Source of the DNA: JBOGTC01 sp050692055
GTDB taxonomy: Bacteria > Chloroflexota > Limnocylindria > QHBO01
Assembly: GCA_050692055.1 (NCBI GenBank)
Contig: JBOGTC010000039.1
Span: forward strand, 14,314 to 78,313
DNA length: 64,000 nucleotides
Direction of reading: 5' to 3'
Shown here: positions 16,882-25,669 of the stretch, piece after piece
How the letters are laid out: the number at the start of each line of letters is the position of its first letter
How positions within the stretch are numbered: position 1 is the stretch's first letter
Notes under the pieces: model-generated
What the model was told of the DNA's origin: nothing
Database searches by the model: none
What the model saw: only the letters and a program-made list of their open reading frames with translations
Position numbers and translations under genes: made by a program

Positions 16882-18969
16882 ATGGCAGAGACCGCCCAGG
16901 CCGGGACAGGCTCGGCGTCCCCGGTCCGCTTCGCGCGCCGCAGGCTGTCCACGACGGCGGCGCGTCGCGTGCTGCGCGATCCGCACGTCGGCCACGCCCT
17001 CCTGCTGGCGCTGGCGGTAGTGATCCTGGCGTCGGTTCGCGAGCATGCGCTGCCGTTGCTCGCCGGCACGATGGCGATCTTCATCGCCCTTCAGGGCGCC
17101 ATTGCGCTGGCCCTGCCTCGCGTCGATCGTCATCGGCGCTCGCCCTGGTCGATCGTGCGCTTCCTCGTCGGCATCGCGTTCGTGGCGGCAATGCAGGTAA
17201 TGCTGGGCGCGACCGGCATCCTTGCTGTCGCGTACCTGCCGATCGTCGCCATGGCCGCCTCGTACGGCCGGCGTGCCACGATCGTGGTGACCGGCAGCGC
17301 CATCGCCATTCACAGCCTGAACGAGGTCGTTGATCGAGCTCCGGATGGTGACGGGGCGCAGCGGGCCGCGGCGTTCGCCCTGTTCGCCATCCTCGTCGCC
17401 CTCGCGACTCGCCTGGAGGTCACCCGGCTGCAACTGGCGCGGCGACGCCTGAGGCAGGCGGTGACGGCAGACCGGCGACGCGCACGCCAGATCGCGGGCG
17501 TGGAGGCCATCGGTCGCATCCTGGCCAGCGGCGGGCCCACGAGGGAGGCGCTGGACGGCATCGTCGCGCAGATCGACCGCGAGTTTGGCTACCACTACGT
17601 CTCCATCTACCTGGGGAGTGAGACCGAAGTGAGCCTGGGGGCCCAGCGCGGGTACTCGGAGCTGGTGGAGGGGTTCGACGGGCAGCACGGGATCGTCGGA
17701 CGGGTGATGCGCACGCGGCGACCCGCGTTCGTGCCGGACGTGAGCGCCGATCCCGACTACTGGGGTGTGAATTCAGACGTGCGCAGCGAGATCTGCGTGC
17801 CGCTCCTGGCCCAGGGCGAGTTCCTGGGTTTCATCAACGTGGAATCGACGGCCTCCGCCCCGCTGGACGCCACCGACCTGCGGGTCATGGTGGCGGTTGC
17901 GGACAGGCTGGCCGCTGCCCTGATCACCGGTCGGGATCGGCTCGCCCTGGCGGAGCGCGTCGAGCTCTTCAGGCATCTGCACGAGTTCAGCGAGGCGATC
18001 AATGGCACCCTCGAGCCGAACGAGCTGTACGCCGCCATCGTCGAGCGTGTCGCTTCGGTGGTCCCGGCAGAGATCGCCGCGCTCGTCATCCTCGAGCGCG
18101 CGAGCGGGCGCTACTTCCTGCGCGCCATCACGCCGACCGAGGCCGCCGAGCCTGGCATCGAGGTGCGGCTCGGTGAGGGCATGGCGGGGCGCGCGATCAG
18201 GGACAGGTCCCTGGTCATCGATGAGCAGTTCCAATCGTCCTCGTACCCGGCCGCAGCAGCCGGGCTGGCCGGGCCGAACCCGATGCCGATGCAGGCGGCA
18301 TCGGTGCCGCTGGTACGAGACGGAGTCGTGGTCGGCGCGCTGACCCTCCTGCGGGCCGATACCGCTCAGCGCTTCAGCGAGACCGACAGGGATGCGCTGG
18401 CCATGATCTCCGAGCAGTCGGCGCTGGCGGTCGCGAACGCCTTCCTTCACGCGGACGTGCACCAGATGGCGATCCGCGATCCGCTGACCGGCCTGTTCAA
18501 CCGACGCTATCTCGACCCGATGATGGCGCAGATGTTCGCGCAGCGCCGGCGCCTGCCGGAGAACGAGCGCCCACAGCTTGCCGCGATCATGTTCGACCTC
18601 GATCACTTCAGCGACCTCAACAACCGCTACGGCCACCAGGCCGGGGACGCGGTGCTTCGTGACTTCGGCGCGCTGCTGCAGCAGCGCATGCGCTCGACCG
18701 ACCTCGTCGCCCGCATCGGCGGCGAGGAGTTCGCCGCCATCCTCTTCCGCGCCGACCTGGAGGACGCCGTTCGCATCGCCCAGCAGGTGCGTTCGCACAT
18801 GGCCGAGATGCGCATCGAGACGCCCAACGGGGAGATCACGGCGACGGTATCGGCCGGCTGCGCCGTCGCCGGAGTCGACGCGGACACGCCCGAGGCGCTG
18901 CTGCGAGCCGCCGACGTCGCTCTCTACATGGCGAAGCGCGCCGGGCGCGATCGCGTGGTGGCGGCATGA
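16882..18969 (+). CDS. Membrane diguanylate cyclase with two GAF domains (GGDEF)
   Basis: 695 residues. About four to six membrane helices (residues 25-165), a short coiled region, two GAF domains (about 205-350 and 370-525), and a C-terminal GGDEF domain that makes c-di-GMP from two GTP. Seen in the GGDEF domain: 'DPLTGLFNRRYLD', 'FDLDHFSDLNNRYGHQAGD', and the active-site loop 'GGEEF', with an inhibitory RxxD site (RSTD) exactly five residues before it. So the enzyme looks active and feedback-inhibited. Its stop overlaps the start of the EAL gene (ATGA), putting synthesis and breakdown of c-di-GMP under one transcript. Confidence 0.93.
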   Translation: MAETAQAGTGSASPVRFARRRLSTTAARRVLRDPHVGHALLLALAVVILASVREHALPLLAGTMAIFIALQGAIALALPRVDRHRRSPWSIVRFLVGIAFVAAMQVMLGATGILAVAYLPIVAMAASYGRRATIVVTGSAIAIHSLNEVVDRAPDGDGAQRAAAFALFAILVALATRLEVTRLQLARRRLRQAVTADRRRARQIAGVEAIGRILASGGPTREALDGIVAQIDREFGYHYVSIYLGSETEVSLGAQRGYSELVEGFDGQHGIVGRVMRTRRPAFVPDVSADPDYWGVNSDVRSEICVPLLAQGEFLGFINVESTASAPLDATDLRVMVAVADRLAAALITGRDRLALAERVELFRHLHEFSEAINGTLEPNELYAAIVERVASVVPAEIAALVILERASGRYFLRAITPTEAAEPGIEVRLGEGMAGRAIRDRSLVIDEQFQSSSYPAAAAGLAGPNPMPMQAASVPLVRDGVVVGALTLLRADTAQRFSETDRDALAMISEQSALAVANAFLHADVHQMAIRDPLTGLFNRRYLDPMMAQMFAQRRRLPENERPQLAAIMFDLDHFSDLNNRYGHQAGDAVLRDFGALLQQRMRSTDLVARIGGEEFAAILFRADLEDAVRIAQQVRSHMAEMRIETPNGEITATVSAGCAVAGVDADTPEALLRAADVALYMAKRAGRDRVVAA

Positions 18970-21086
18970 GACGCTACCAGGAGCCGGCCCGGAGGCGGCG
19001 CGGCGTGCGTCGCGAGCGTGCGAGCGCCGCCTCGCGCTCGGTGCCGAGCCCGGCCTCGGCCCTGCATCAGATCGCGGACCACGTGGTCGACGCGGTGGTC
19101 CGCATGGACGCGGACGGCGTGATCACCGGCTGGAACGCGCATGCCGAGACGCTCTTCGGCTGGACCGCCGCCGAGGTCATGGGGCGCCGGCTGGCGGACA
19201 CAATCATTCCCGCGCGTGACCGCGAGGCTCATGCGGCCGGCCTGGCCCGCTACCTGGTCGACGGTCGCGGCATCGTGCTCGACACGCACACCCAGGTCGC
19301 CGCGCTGCATCGCGACGGCCACGAGATCTCCGTCGACCTCTCGGTCACGGCGCTGGCCGACGCGTCCGGCACCACGTTCGTGGTCTTCATGCGCGACCTC
19401 TCGTCGCAGCGGGCGGTCGAGGCGGCATTGCGCGACAGCGAGGAGCGATTCAAGTCCCTGGTCGAGAACCTGCCCGGGATCGCCTACGTCGACGAGATGG
19501 GCGGGCACGGGCGGTGGGTCAGTCCGAGGGTGGCGTCGATCCTGGGCTACACCCCGGAGGAATGGCTCGGCGACGACGAGCTGTGGGAGCGCGCCCTGCA
19601 CCCCGACGATCGCGAGCGAGCAGTGGCACAGATGGTGGCCGCCGAGACCGCCGAGGGGCCAATCGTGTACACGTATCGGCTGTTCACGCGCGAGGGCCGC
19701 CTCGTCTGGATCCGGGACCACGCCAGCGTGGTGCGCGACGGGACTGGTCAGCCGGTGGTCCAGGGCGTCATGTTCGACGTGACGCACGAGCGCGGAATCG
19801 AGGTGGAGCTGGAGCTCGAGGTGGCCGAGCGCGCGGCAATCGCGGCCGCGCTGCACCGGCTTCCGGCCGGGCAGGAGGCGTCTGCGACCGCCTCAGCCCT
19901 CTGCCGCGAGCTGCTGCGGCTCCGACATCTCGATATCGCGGTCGTCTACGAGTTCTCCCACGGCGACGCGGTCGTCCCGCTGGCCGTGGTCGCGCCGCCG
20001 GGTGCGCCGATCGCCGTCGGCCGTCCGCTTCCAATGGAACAGGCGCGCTACCTCCGCGAGAGCGCCACCGGCCCCTGGGTCGACGAATGGCACCGGACCC
20101 GCGACGACGATGACTATCGCCGCGCGTGGCTCGACGTCGGCCTGACCTGTGGGGCATTCGTCCCCTTCGGCTCGACAGGCACCGTCCACGGCCTGATCTC
20201 GGCCGGCACCACGTCGTTGATCGGCGCGGCGGGCGTCTCGCGCTGGCTTCCGTCGCTGGCCGAGTTCGGCGCCATCGCCGCCGCCCTGCTGGTTCCCGAG
20301 CTCGCCGCTCGCCGCGAGGAGGCAGGGGCGCGATCTGCGGTGGAGGCGATCATCGCCGAGCGGCAATTCTCGGTGGTCTACCAGCCCATCGTGCGGCTCT
20401 CCGATGCGTCGGCGGTGGGCTACGAGGCGCTCGCCAGGTTCGACGACGGGACGCAGCCGGATCGCCGCTTTGCCGAGGCGGCCGCCCTCGGGCTCGGAAG
20501 CCAGCTCGAGCTGGCGGTGATGGCGTCAGTTCTGGACGAGGCGAGGTCGCTGCCGAAGGGACCGTTTCTCAGTTTGAACCTGTCGCCCGGCCTGCTGGCT
20601 GATCCGGAAACGACACGCCTGCTGGGCTCGGCCGGCCGGCGGGCGCTGGTGCTCGAGGTCACCGAGCAGTCGGCAATCGACGACTACGACGTGGTGCGTG
20701 CCCGCGTCGGCGCCCTGCCGTCCTCCATCACGTTGGCGGTCGACGACGCCGGCGCCGGCTTCGCCAGCCTGCGGCACATCATCGAGCTGCGCCCGAAGTA
20801 CGTGAAGCTCGACATGCAGCTCGTGCGCGGGGTTGATGCGGATCCCGCGCGGCAGGCGCTCATCGCCGGCATGGTGTACTTCGCGCACCAGTCCGGCTGC
20901 CTCCTGGTAGCGGAAGGCATCGAGTCCGAGGCGGAGCGCGGAACGCTCGCCCGCCTGGGCATCCCCTTCGGGCAGGGCTTCCTCTTCGCTCAGCCGGCCC
21001 CCGTGCTCGCGATGCGCGCCCTCGGAATTGGCCGGCTGGGCCGATCGACGCCGCGCGTGACTCCCGCGAGGGTGCTCGGCGCCTGA
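18966..21086 (+). CDS. PAS/PAC-sensor c-di-GMP phosphodiesterase (EAL)
   Basis: 706 residues, soluble. A basic N-terminus, PAS domain 1 (about 30-150, 'DAVVRMDADGVITGWNAHAE'), PAS domain 2 (about 160-280, 'YTPEEWLGDDELWERALHPDD'), a GAF-like region (about 290-445), then an EAL domain. The catalytic residues seem intact: 'YEALARF' (Glu of EAL), 'LSLNLSP' (Asn), 'LEVTEQS' (Glu), 'LAVDDAGAGFASL' (Asp pair), 'YVKLDMQLV' (Lys), 'VAEGIESEAE' (Glu) and 'GQGFLF' (Gln). So it should hydrolyse c-di-GMP to pGpG. The ATGA overlap with the upstream cyclase couples the two. Its stop directly abuts the stop of the convergent YHS gene. Confidence 0.93.
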   Translation: MRRYQEPARRRRGVRRERASAASRSVPSPASALHQIADHVVDAVVRMDADGVITGWNAHAETLFGWTAAEVMGRRLADTIIPARDREAHAAGLARYLVDGRGIVLDTHTQVAALHRDGHEISVDLSVTALADASGTTFVVFMRDLSSQRAVEAALRDSEERFKSLVENLPGIAYVDEMGGHGRWVSPRVASILGYTPEEWLGDDELWERALHPDDRERAVAQMVAAETAEGPIVYTYRLFTREGRLVWIRDHASVVRDGTGQPVVQGVMFDVTHERGIEVELELEVAERAAIAAALHRLPAGQEASATASALCRELLRLRHLDIAVVYEFSHGDAVVPLAVVAPPGAPIAVGRPLPMEQARYLRESATGPWVDEWHRTRDDDDYRRAWLDVGLTCGAFVPFGSTGTVHGLISAGTTSLIGAAGVSRWLPSLAEFGAIAAALLVPELAARREEAGARSAVEAIIAERQFSVVYQPIVRLSDASAVGYEALARFDDGTQPDRRFAEAAALGLGSQLELAVMASVLDEARSLPKGPFLSLNLSPGLLADPETTRLLGSAGRRALVLEVTEQSAIDDYDVVRARVGALPSSITLAVDDAGAGFASLRHIIELRPKYVKLDMQLVRGVDADPARQALIAGMVYFAHQSGCLLVAEGIESEAERGTLARLGIPFGQGFLFAQPAPVLAMRALGIGRLGRSTPRVTPARVLGA

Positions 21087-21272
21087 CTACATGCTCGGGA
21101 CGTAGCCCGGGTCGAAGTACCTGGCGGGGTCATCGCGGAAGTCAAGCATGCATCCCCTGCCACAGAAGTAGTAGGGCTTGCCCTCGTGCTCGGCGGTGAG
21201 GCCCTGCGCCTGCGCCACCTCTGGGCTGACCTCCATGCCGCACACCGGGTCCCTCGCCACGTCCGTCGTCAT
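21087..21272 (-). CDS. YHS-domain protein (metal-binding)
   Basis: 61 residues, essentially one YHS domain: 'DPVCGMEVSPEVA' followed by 'HEGKPYYFCGRGCMLDFRDDPARYF'. Cys11 and the later Cys pair (CGRGC) are the likely metal ligands; the same domain is often fused to copper P-type ATPases. An AAGGAG ribosome site lies about 10 nt upstream of the ATG. It is on the same strand as copA but separated from it by the structured repeat at 21338-21474. A role in copper handling fits the neighbourhood (inference). Confidence 0.9.
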   Translation of the reverse strand: MTTDVARDPVCGMEVSPEVAQAQGLTAEHEGKPYYFCGRGCMLDFRDDPARYFDPGYVPSM

Positions 21273-21337
21273 CGGCTTGCGTCTCCTTGTCTGGGCTGGC
21301 TGGCGGCTGCGCTGGAGGAGCCTGCCATCGCTCCCAT

Positions 21338-21474
21338 GTCGCCAGATTCATGCCTGGTATGCGCCGGGCGCCCGGTATCGGTCTGTAGTCACCAAATTCA
21401 TGCCAGGGCGAGCACCGCGGCTGGAACTCGACCCTCCTCGGCGCTTCGTGCAGACGGGGTGAGAATCTGGCGAC
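21338..21474. repeat. Structured intergenic repeat, copy A (composite, reverse orientation)
   Basis: A 137-bp element. An 87-bp core (21388-21474) begins GTCACCAAATTCATGCC and ends GAATCTGGCGAC; a 50-bp arm (21338-21387) precedes it and begins GTCGCCAGATTCATGCC. The outermost 12 bp, GTCGCCAGATTC and GAATCTGGCGAC, are perfect inverted repeats. A weaker motif copy (GGATCTGGGGAC) ends at 21506. It lies between the YHS gene and copA. Copies B, C and D are at 26401, 31051 and 32815. Confidence 0.85.
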
Positions 21475-21526
21475 TCGCGGCTAGCCACGCGCCTGGATCT
21501 GGGGACTCGCGGGTGCCAGCAGCGCA

Positions 21527-23800
21527 TCATGCGACGCGGAACGACCGCAGGCGGAGCGAGTTGGCGACCACGCTCACGCTCGACAGGGCCATCGCGCCGG
21601 CAGCCAGGGCCGGGCTGAGCAGAAGCCCGGCGACCGGGAACAGCGCCCCCGCCGCCACCGGAATCAGCAGCACGTTGTATCCGAAGGCCCACCCCAGGTT
21701 CTGGCGGATCGTGCGCATCGTCGCGCGCGACAGGCCGATGGCGCCCGGCACGCCGCGCAGGTCGTCTCCCACCAGCGTGATGTCGGACGCCTCGAGCGCC
21801 ACGTCGGCGCCGGTGCCGATGGCGATGCCGACGTCGGCCTGGGCCAGCGCGGGAGCGTCGTTGATGCCGTCTCCGACCATCGCCACGCTTCGCCCATCCG
21901 CCTGAAGCCGAGCGATCTCCGCGGCCTTCTGCGCTGGCAGCACCTCGGCCAGGATGCGCTCGGGACCGATGCCCACCGTGGATCCGATGGCCTGGGCGGT
22001 CGTCCGGCGATCGCCGGTGAGCATCCAGACCTCCAGCCCGGCATCCTGCAGACGCCGGACAGCCTGCGTCGACTCGGGCTTCACGGTATCGGCGATGGCG
22101 ATGAGCCCGATGAGCACGCCGTCGCGGGCCACGAACACCGCTGAGCTGCCGGACGAGGCCACGCCATCGGCGCGCTCGCGCAGCGGCGAAATGTCGATGC
22201 CCGATGAGGCCAGGAAGGCCTCGGCACCGACGAGCACAGCCGTCCCTTCGACGGCAGCGCTGACGCCCTGGCCGGCGACCGCCTCGAACGCCGTCGTGAT
22301 CGCGATCTCGATCCCGACCCGCTCCGCGTGGCGCACGACCGCCTCGGCCAGTGGATGCTCGCTGCCCCGTTCGGCTGCGGCGGCGACATGCAGCAGCGTC
22401 CGCTCGTCGATGCCGGCGGCGGGGATCACCTCGGTCACCGATGGCTCTCCGCGCGTGATGGTGCCGGTCTTGTCGAGCACCACCGCGTCGACCCGGTGGG
22501 CGTGCTCGAGTGCCGCGCCGTCCCGGACCAGGATGCCGCTCTGCGCACCTTTGCCCGTGCCGACCATGATGGCGGTCGGCGTCGCGAGACCCATGGCGCA
22601 CGGGCAGGCGATGATCAGGACGGCGATGGTGCTGGCCAGGGCGTACGTCAGCGCCGGCTCGGGGCCGATGAGGAGCCAGCCGGCGAAGGTGAGGGTCGCC
22701 AGCACGATGACGGCGGGCACGAACCAGCCTGTGACTCGATCCGCCAACCGCTGGATGGGGGCCTTCGAGCCCTGTGCCCGCTCCACGAGGTCGACGATCT
22801 GGGCGAGCGCGGTGTCGCGCCCGACGCGTTCGGCCCGCATGACGAAGCTGCCGGAAGCATTCATGGTCGCGCCGATGACCCGGTCGCCGCTCACCTTCTC
22901 GACCGGCATCGATTCCCCGGTGAGCATCGACTCGTCGACCGCCGACGCTCCCTCGAGCACCACGCCGTCGACGGGCACCCGGTCGCCGGGTCGGACGCGG
23001 ACGAGATCACCGGCCACGACCTGCTCCACCGGAACGTCGATCTCGCGCCCATCGCGCAGCACGCGAGCAGTGGCGGGACGGAGCTTCAGCAGTGCCTTGA
23101 CCGCGCCGGCCGCGCGTCCCTTGGCGCGCGCTTCCAGCCACCGGCCGAAGAGGATGAGGCCGATGATGATCGCGGCCGAATCGAAATAGGTCTCGTGCGA
23201 CACGCCGGCCGCCATCAGCGCGTCCGGCATGAGCGTCACGAACAGCGAGTAGCCGTACGCCGCCAGCGTCCCCATCGCCACGAGGGTGTTCATGTTCGCC
23301 TCGCCGTGCCTGGCGCCCCGCAGGGCGGCCACCAGGAACCGACGACCGTAGACGAACTGGACGATCGTGGCCGGAGCCAGGAACCAGACGTTGATGCGGT
23401 CCATCGGCCACGGCGCGCCGCCCGGCCAGAACATGACGGCCATCATCGCCAGGCCGACCGCCGTCGAGACGAGGGCACCGATGAGCAGGTCACGCTGCTC
23501 GGCGGATGGTTGCGCCTCCTCGGCCGCGTCGGCCGCCGAAACCTCCACGGAATCCTCGGCGCGCCGATCGGGGCGCACCTCGTAGCCGGCGGCCTCGATG
23601 GCGGCGACGATGCCGGTGCGATCGATCAGCGCCGGATCGAAGCGCACGCTGGCGCGTTCGGTCGCCAGATTGACGCTGGCGTCGCTGACTCCATCGGCCC
23701 TGCGCAGGAAGCGCTCGATCCGGTTCACACAGCTGGCGCAGGTCATGCCCACGACGGGCAGGGAAAGCTCGGCATCGGTCGCGACATTCGGGGTGCTCAT
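21527..23800 (-). CDS. copA: Copper-translocating P-type ATPase
   Basis: 757 residues from the ATG at 23800; the open frame extends further upstream but covers the operator. It exports Cu(I) across the inner membrane using ATP. One N-terminal heavy-metal domain (Cys21-Ala-Ser-Cys24 in 'GMTCASC'), eight predicted membrane helices, actuator motif 'LTGES', ion-site 'ACPCAMGLATPTAI' (CPC), phosphorylation site 'DKTGT', His-Pro motif 'SEHPLAEAV', and hinge 'GDGINDAPALAQADVGIAIG'. A CsoR-like operator sits just before the start. No csoR or copZ gene is nearby; the YHS protein downstream may be a partner. Confidence 0.95.
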   Translation of the reverse strand: MSTPNVATDAELSLPVVGMTCASCVNRIERFLRRADGVSDASVNLATERASVRFDPALIDRTGIVAAIEAAGYEVRPDRRAEDSVEVSAADAAEEAQPSAEQRDLLIGALVSTAVGLAMMAVMFWPGGAPWPMDRINVWFLAPATIVQFVYGRRFLVAALRGARHGEANMNTLVAMGTLAAYGYSLFVTLMPDALMAAGVSHETYFDSAAIIIGLILFGRWLEARAKGRAAGAVKALLKLRPATARVLRDGREIDVPVEQVVAGDLVRVRPGDRVPVDGVVLEGASAVDESMLTGESMPVEKVSGDRVIGATMNASGSFVMRAERVGRDTALAQIVDLVERAQGSKAPIQRLADRVTGWFVPAVIVLATLTFAGWLLIGPEPALTYALASTIAVLIIACPCAMGLATPTAIMVGTGKGAQSGILVRDGAALEHAHRVDAVVLDKTGTITRGEPSVTEVIPAAGIDERTLLHVAAAAERGSEHPLAEAVVRHAERVGIEIAITTAFEAVAGQGVSAAVEGTAVLVGAEAFLASSGIDISPLRERADGVASSGSSAVFVARDGVLIGLIAIADTVKPESTQAVRRLQDAGLEVWMLTGDRRTTAQAIGSTVGIGPERILAEVLPAQKAAEIARLQADGRSVAMVGDGINDAPALAQADVGIAIGTGADVALEASDITLVGDDLRGVPGAIGLSRATMRTIRQNLGWAFGYNVLLIPVAAGALFPVAGLLLSPALAAGAMALSSVSVVANSLRLRSFRVA

Positions 23801-23813
23801 CGGTCCCACGAGG

Positions 23814-23830
23814 ATACTATGGGGGAGTAT
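23814..23830 (-). promoter_or_regulatory. CsoR-like operator overlapping the copA -10 region
   Basis: ATACTATGGGGGAGTAT: 5-bp inverted ends (ATACT/AGTAT) around a G-tract, the general form of CsoR/RcnR operators. On the minus strand TAGTAT (23819-23814) can serve as the -10 box, 13 nt before the copA ATG. So repressor binding would block the promoter. No regulator gene is adjacent. Confidence 0.55.
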
Positions 23831-23970
23831 CGCGTGTCGAGGCGTGACGTTGCAGGAAACCGATAGCTTGCCCGCTCTCCATGCATGCGTTCCGTTGTCA
23901 GAACGACGGTCAGTCACGGAATCCGCATGCGTGCGAGGCATGGCCCTTGCAAGTGAACTCACGAGACACC

Positions 23971-24381
23971 ATGAAACCTCGTCACATGACTCAGTCAAGG
24001 CGTGGCACAGGCAGCTCTTCGGCCCGTGCGCGCCGTCGCGCCTTCGTCGTTGACGACAACGTAGAGACCCTCACGCTCCTCGACGATGTCGTGCGGAATG
24101 CCGGCTGGGAGACGAGGTGCTTCACGCGTCTGCGGTCGGTGCGCCGCGCTCTACGTGAGTCACCGCCCATGCTGATGATCCTGGATGACGAATTGCCCGA
24201 TGGCCGAGGCGGTGACCTCGTGCAGGAGCTCCGAAGCGATCCGCGGCTGCGCGACGTCTCGGTCATCGTCTGCACGGCCGCCGATCCCGCGCGCCAGGCC
24301 GAGATCGGGGCGTGGGCGCCGGTCCTCTCGAAGCCATTCAGCCTTGCCGACCTTGAGCGTTATCTCCAGCGCGCGGCCTGA
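23971..24381 (+). CDS. Response-regulator receiver-domain protein
   Basis: 136 residues from the ATG at 23971; starts at 23881 and 23986 are also in frame. The DNA before 23971 has lower GC and looks non-coding, so I prefer the later ATGs, though no good ribosome site marks either. After a basic Ser/Arg-rich leader of about 23 residues comes one receiver domain: 'FVVDDN' (Asp28-Asp29), phosphoacceptor Asp72/73 in 'MILDDELPDGRGG', and 'VLSKPFS' (Lys121). There is no output domain and no kinase next to it. It ends 46 bp before the glycogen synthase gene. Confidence 0.8.
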   Translation: MKPRHMTQSRRGTGSSSARARRRAFVVDDNVETLTLLDDVVRNAGWETRCFTRLRSVRRALRESPPMLMILDDELPDGRGGDLVQELRSDPRLRDVSVIVCTAADPARQAEIGAWAPVLSKPFSLADLERYLQRAA

Positions 24382-24413
24382 GCGCCCTCGCGGCTGGGCG
24401 CAGTCCGGCCTGC

Positions 24414-24419
24414 TACGCT
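24414..24419 (+). promoter_or_regulatory. -10 box of the glycogen synthase gene (leaderless)
   Basis: TACGCT, 8 nt before the ATG at 24428, with no ribosome site between. Supports 24428 over upstream in-frame starts. Confidence 0.5.
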
Positions 24420-24427
24420 TCGGTGCG

Positions 24428-25645
24428 ATGCGCGCGCTGGTTCTCACCAACGAGTTCCCGCCCGCGATCTACGGTGGCGCCGGTATCCATGTGGCCGAGC
24501 TGACGCGCCACCTGCGCTCGCTGATCGAGCTCGACGTTCGCACCTTCGGCGGCCATCACGAGGCCGAGGACCGATGGCGGGCGCGCGGCTATCCCGTCTC
24601 GCACGAGCTGGACACGGCCGACGAGCGCCTGCGGCCGATCGTCGGCGCGCTCTCGCGCGACATCGGCATGCTCGCCGATCCGGTCGCGGCCGACGTGGTC
24701 CACTGCCACACCTGGTACACCCACCTCGCCGGGATCCTGATCCGCCTGGCCTACGGCATCCCGCTGGTGATCACCGTCCACTCGCTGGAGCCGTTGCGGC
24801 CATGGAAGCGGGAGCAGCTCGGCGGCGGCTACGACGTCAGCAGCTGGGTCGAGCGGACGGCGCTCGAGATGGCCGATGCCGTCATCGCGGTGAGCGAGGA
24901 GACGCGCGCGGACGTGCTGCGACTCTTCCCGGCCGTGGTGCCTGAGCGCGTGCACGTCATCCACAACGGGATCGACACCGATTTCTATCGCCCCGATCCT
25001 GCGACCGACGTGCTCGACGGCTACGGCGTCGATCCGTCGGGCCCGTACGTGCTCTTCGTGGGTCGCGTGACACGGCAGAAGGGAATCGTCCACCTGGTCC
25101 GAGCGATTCGGCATCTCGATCCGTCGATCGGCGTCGTGCTGTGCGCCGGCCAGCCGGATACGCCACAGATCGCGGCCGAGATGGAGGCCGGCCTCGCCGA
25201 GGCGCGCCGGCAGCGAGAGAACGTGACGTGGATCGGCGAGATGGTCAGCCGCGAGGCAGTCCGGCAGCTGTACAGCCATGCGACGGTCTTCTGCTGTCCA
25301 TCGGTCTACGAGCCGTTCGGGATCATCAATCTCGAGGCTGCCGCCTGCGAGACGCCGGTCGTGGCGAGCGCCGTGGGCGGCATTCCCGAGGTGGTGGTGG
25401 ATGGCGAAACCGGGCTGCTCGTGCCGGTCGAGCTCAGCCTGGACGATCCGATGTCGCCGATCGACCCCGACCGCTTCGAGCGCAACCTGGCCGGTGCCAT
25501 CAACGCCCTTGTCGCCGATCCGGCCGGTCGTGAGGCGATGGGTCGCGCCGGACGGGCACGCGCCATCGAGCACTTCAGCTGGTCGTCGATCGCCGAGCGC
25601 ACAGTCGCCCTGTACGAGTCGCTGGCGCTCGCCCGGGCGTCGTGA
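24428..25645 (+). CDS. glgA: Glycogen synthase, actinobacterial type (GlgA/GlgM-like)
   Basis: 405 residues from the ATG at 24428. It is a GT-B glycosyltransferase with N-terminal 'NEFPPAIYGGAGIHVAEL' and C-terminal 'HNGIDTDFYRPD', 'VLFVGRVTRQKGI' and the E-x7-E nucleotide motif 'YEPFGIINLEAAACETPVV'. This is the short form typical of actinobacteria, in which the enzyme is thought to use ADP- or UDP-glucose to make alpha-maltose-1-phosphate (GlgM) or extend glucan. Which of the two applies cannot be told, as neither glgC nor glgE is in the window. The matching breakdown enzyme is encoded at 50.6-52.8 kb. Confidence 0.88.
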   Translation: MRALVLTNEFPPAIYGGAGIHVAELTRHLRSLIELDVRTFGGHHEAEDRWRARGYPVSHELDTADERLRPIVGALSRDIGMLADPVAADVVHCHTWYTHLAGILIRLAYGIPLVITVHSLEPLRPWKREQLGGGYDVSSWVERTALEMADAVIAVSEETRADVLRLFPAVVPERVHVIHNGIDTDFYRPDPATDVLDGYGVDPSGPYVLFVGRVTRQKGIVHLVRAIRHLDPSIGVVLCAGQPDTPQIAAEMEAGLAEARRQRENVTWIGEMVSREAVRQLYSHATVFCCPSVYEPFGIINLEAAACETPVVASAVGGIPEVVVDGETGLLVPVELSLDDPMSPIDPDRFERNLAGAINALVADPAGREAMGRAGRARAIEHFSWSSIAERTVALYESLALARAS

Positions 25646-25669
25646 CGATCCAGCGACCGCGCAACGCGC

